Below are positions 62,281 to 64,000 of a stretch of 64,000 nucleotides of DNA, piece after piece. The DNA lies in NCBI GenBank assembly GCA_027574665.1, contig CM050650.1, positions 97,251,086 through 97,315,085 of the forward strand, in the 5' to 3' direction. Each line of letters begins with the position of its first letter. Within the stretch, counting starts at the first letter, position 1. Both the position numbers and the translations under genes were made by a program. The stretch is from Rhynochetos jubatus. Taxonomy: Eukaryota > Chordata > Aves > Eurypygiformes > Rhynochetidae. Under the pieces are notes generated by a model, which saw only the letters and a list, made by a program, of their open reading frames with translations, did no database searches and was not told where the DNA came from.

Positions 62281-62574
62281 TGTGAAGAACCGCAGCCTGT
62301 GGGAAGTACTGAATTCGGAGAACTTCATGGAGGACTGTCTGCTATGGAAAGGACCTCACACTGAAGCAAGGGAAGAGTGTGAGGAGTTCTCCCCCTGAGG
62401 GGGAAGGAGTGGCAGAAACACGTTACGAGTTGACAACAATCCCTATTCCCCAGCCCCCTGCACTGCTCCAGGGGAGGAGGTAAAGAAATTGGGAGTGAAG
62501 TTGAGACAGAGAAGAAGGGAGGCGTGGGGATAAGGTGTTTTAAGATTTGACTTTAGTTCTCTGCTTTGACTGGC

Positions 62575-62580
62575 AATAAA
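62575..62580 (+). terminator. LTR polyadenylation signal
   Basis: AATAAA in TGGCAATAAATTAATG, at the expected position in the right part of the LTR. It fixes the LTR sense as plus. Confidence 0.65.
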
Positions 62581-63117
62581 TTAATGTTCCCCAAGTTGAG
62601 TCTGTTTTGCCCACGATGGTAACTGGTGAGTGATCTCTCCCAGTCCTTATCTGGATCCACGAGCCTTTTGTTACATTTTCTCTCCCCTGCCCAGCTGAGG
62701 AGGGCAGTGACAGCAGTTTTGGTGAGCACCTGGCCTCCAGCCAGGGTCAACCCACCACAGCCTTTTTAAGACACTGATGTATATAAAGCTCCAGCTAGAG
62801 CTTTCAAATCTTGTTGGAAATAAGGACAAAGAAGCCTTCACTCTGGAGACAGAGGAAAGAGCAAGCAGCAACAAACTTACACAGCAGAGGAAAATCCAGG
62901 GTTGCCTCCTTTCAGGAATTTACTACACTACTTTCACTTCTGTCCTGACAGCACCTTTGTGTTTTGAATACTAAATACATTATAGACATCCTCCTAATTA
63001 GTCAGAGTTGCGTTGTGCAACATGTATTCTGTTCTTTCTACAAACATTTATCCTGAAAACAGAAGTTAAATATGTTTAGGCATAACAGCTACACAACGTT
63101 AAGTTGACAAATCTCAC

Positions 63118-63234
63118 GTGTCTGTTTTCTCTCTGTCTCCAAGCAGCCAGTTCTTTGGAAGCCAGTTCTTCTGGGCTCATTTTTATTAGATGGTCTGGAG
63201 TAACCTCTCCTTTCAGTACTTTCTTAAATAGTAT
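63118..63234 (-). CDS. PHF3: PHF3 exon: TFIIS-like domain C-terminal part
   Basis: Exon of 117 nt, phase 0 at both ends. On the minus strand the acceptor is CTTTCTTCTAG before 63234 and the donor GTGAGA follows 63118. It encodes 39 residues: ILFKKVLKGEVTPDHLIKMS, PEELASKELAAWRQRENRH. LFKKVLxGEVTPxxLxxMSPEELASKEL is the hallmark end of the TFIIS central domain (TFS2M), shared by TFIIS, PHF3, DIDO1 and SPOCD1. It is the most N-terminal PHF3 exon present here. Confidence 0.96.
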
Positions 63235-64000
63235 CTAGAAGAAAGAGAAGTTAACTATTGCTATGAAGACAAAAACAGCTCACAGCAGAAAATAAAGCAG
63301 AGAGGTAACATACAATACACTCTGTACAGCTATACGGATCAGGTGGTTTTGTTCATTATCTCCCACTGTAGGAAGCAGTACTAGATTTTGTGACATAAAA
63401 AGCTTAATTCCAGAGCTACATTTATTCTACAGAATGTATCTATATATATCCTTAATGATCAGACATATAATAAACTTCTGTTCTAAAGAAGAAAGTGAGT
63501 TTATGCCCATTGCAGCAGTAGCAATGTTAGCCTGTTCATATAATTTACAATTTCAACAGTAAAATACTATAGACAGCATAACTCAGTCAGAATAACTGGT
63601 AAAAAGACAAAACATAGAAATTGAGGAGGTATGATGTTGAATAATAGGTTGACAGAAAGCAGAAAAGAGAATAAAGACCCAGCTTGTGAAATTTGGGTAT
63701 GAAAAAGCACACTGAGACAAGCTACGGGACAGAAACAAAAATGAGTGCACTAAGTAGCAAAGAGTTGGAGGGGGGGCCAGGGACACCCGAACAACAGATC
63801 AGTGGTGAAGGCAAACACTGAAACTAGGCAAGCTATATCCACTGCACTTAGAAACCTCACTATAAAAAGCACACGGAGAGCAAGGAGATGAAGAATTAAT
63901 GATGGGGAACAGGCAGAAAATAACACAGAGAACACCGAGTGCACAAGAGGACAAATATCAGAGATGAGGAAATATACAAAAAAATTAACAAATAGGACAA
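63235..64000 (-). other. PHF3: PHF3 intron, partial (window edge)
   Basis: Intron sequence toward the next upstream PHF3 exon, which lies outside the window. It is purine-rich on the plus strand after 63590. Minus-strand frames at 63583-63944 are compositional, and no repeat is recognised. Confidence 0.8.

Larger units (their letters stand above)
61737..62759 (+). mobile_element. Solo LTR of an avian endogenous retrovirus (ERVL-like)
   Basis: Begins TGTATTGGGTTTGCCTGGCA and ends CAGGGTCAACCCACCACA, so it has 5'-TG...CA-3' ends and is about 1.02 kb. It resembles an LTR common in bird genomes that I associate with class III (ERVL) elements; the family name is not certain. It has a TATA-like ATATTTAAG (61871-61879), a GC-rich body and AATAAA at 62575-62580. 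The coding interior and second LTR are absent, so it is a recombined solo LTR. Flanking 5-mers (CCATT left, GCCTT right) match at only 3 of 5 positions, so no clear target duplication survives. It is antisense to PHF3. Open frames in it are non-coding. Confidence 0.85.
59873..63117 (-). other. PHF3: PHF3 intron (3.2 kb)
   Basis: The largest PHF3 intron in the window. It holds a T/G-rich tract (61540-61603) and a 1.02-kb solo LTR (61737-62759). The rest is AT-rich with nothing recognised. Confidence 0.88.
50215..63234 (-). other. PHF3: PHF3 gene, 3' half (eight coding exons)
   Basis: PHF3 is a nuclear regulator of RNA polymerase II elongation. From family knowledge, its SPOC domain binds the Ser2-phosphorylated CTD of Pol II and its TFIIS-like domain competes with TFIIS. 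Eight minus-strand exons with good splice sites total 3183 nt, exactly 1061 codons including the stop, with all phases agreeing. Order from the N-side: end of TFIIS central-like domain, acidic linker, SPOC domain, long disordered tail. The PHD finger and N-terminal exons lie beyond base 64000. The convergent arrangement with EYS agrees with mammalian synteny. Confidence 0.95.

Noticed and set aside
61910-62328. Several GC-rich open frames (75-130 codons) on both strands
   Set aside because: They lie inside the solo LTR and reflect its GC-rich tandem repeats, not a retroviral coding region.
1-64000. Bacterial-type operons, phage, CRISPR arrays, or a hidden accessory system
   Set aside because: No direct-repeat/spacer array, no operon-like ORF spacing and no ribosome-binding sites. 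All strong coding signal is two spliced vertebrate genes.

Overview
This is a window of bird nuclear DNA. The evidence is an AT-rich, intron-rich layout, many 5'-truncated CR1 LINEs ending in the typical avian CR1 3' tail, one solo avian-type endogenous retrovirus LTR, and two vertebrate genes recognisable exon by exon. The species cannot be named from sequence alone. I see no bacterial, phage or CRISPR content, and I found no convincing undescribed system. Most of the window is intron.

Left three quarters (939-46209, plus strand): the 3' end of EYS (eyes shut homolog, a large secreted EGF/laminin-G protein of photoreceptors). I place seven coding exons at 939-1121, 6834-7000, 7192-7336, 13603-13777, 20535-20707, 34035-34196 and 45011-46209. 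Their lengths and phases join into one frame of about 733 residues. This encodes one laminin-G domain, two EGF domains, a second laminin-G, two more EGF domains, a final laminin-G and the stop. Introns of up to 13.3 kb hold CR1 fragments and little else recognisable. A candidate 3' UTR runs from 46210 to about 47380, with AATAAA at 47355.

Right quarter (50215-63234, minus strand): the 3' half of PHF3 (PHD finger protein 3, an RNA polymerase II regulator). There are eight coding exons: 63234-63118, 59872-59741, 59316-59190, 58615-58420, 56824-56677, 55119-55030, 53695-53500 and 52391-50215. They form one frame of 1060 residues. It covers the end of the TFIIS-like domain, the SPOC domain, and a long low-complexity tail with a proline-rich segment and an Arg/Asp/Glu/Ser-rich C-terminus. 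The first half of PHF3 lies beyond base 64000.

The two genes are convergent, with stop codons about 4.0 kb apart. This matches the EYS/PHF3 neighbourhood known in mammals and supports both calls. Repeats comprise 12 CR1 pieces (10 on plus, 2 on minus, one of them from the reverse-transcriptase region), a 1.02-kb solo LTR in a PHF3 intron, and assorted simple repeats. Observations worth a second look include a perfect consensus splice donor inside the last EYS coding exon, an exon-like CpG-bearing segment in an EYS intron, a 48-51-bp internal periodicity in the LTR, and small perfect hairpins.
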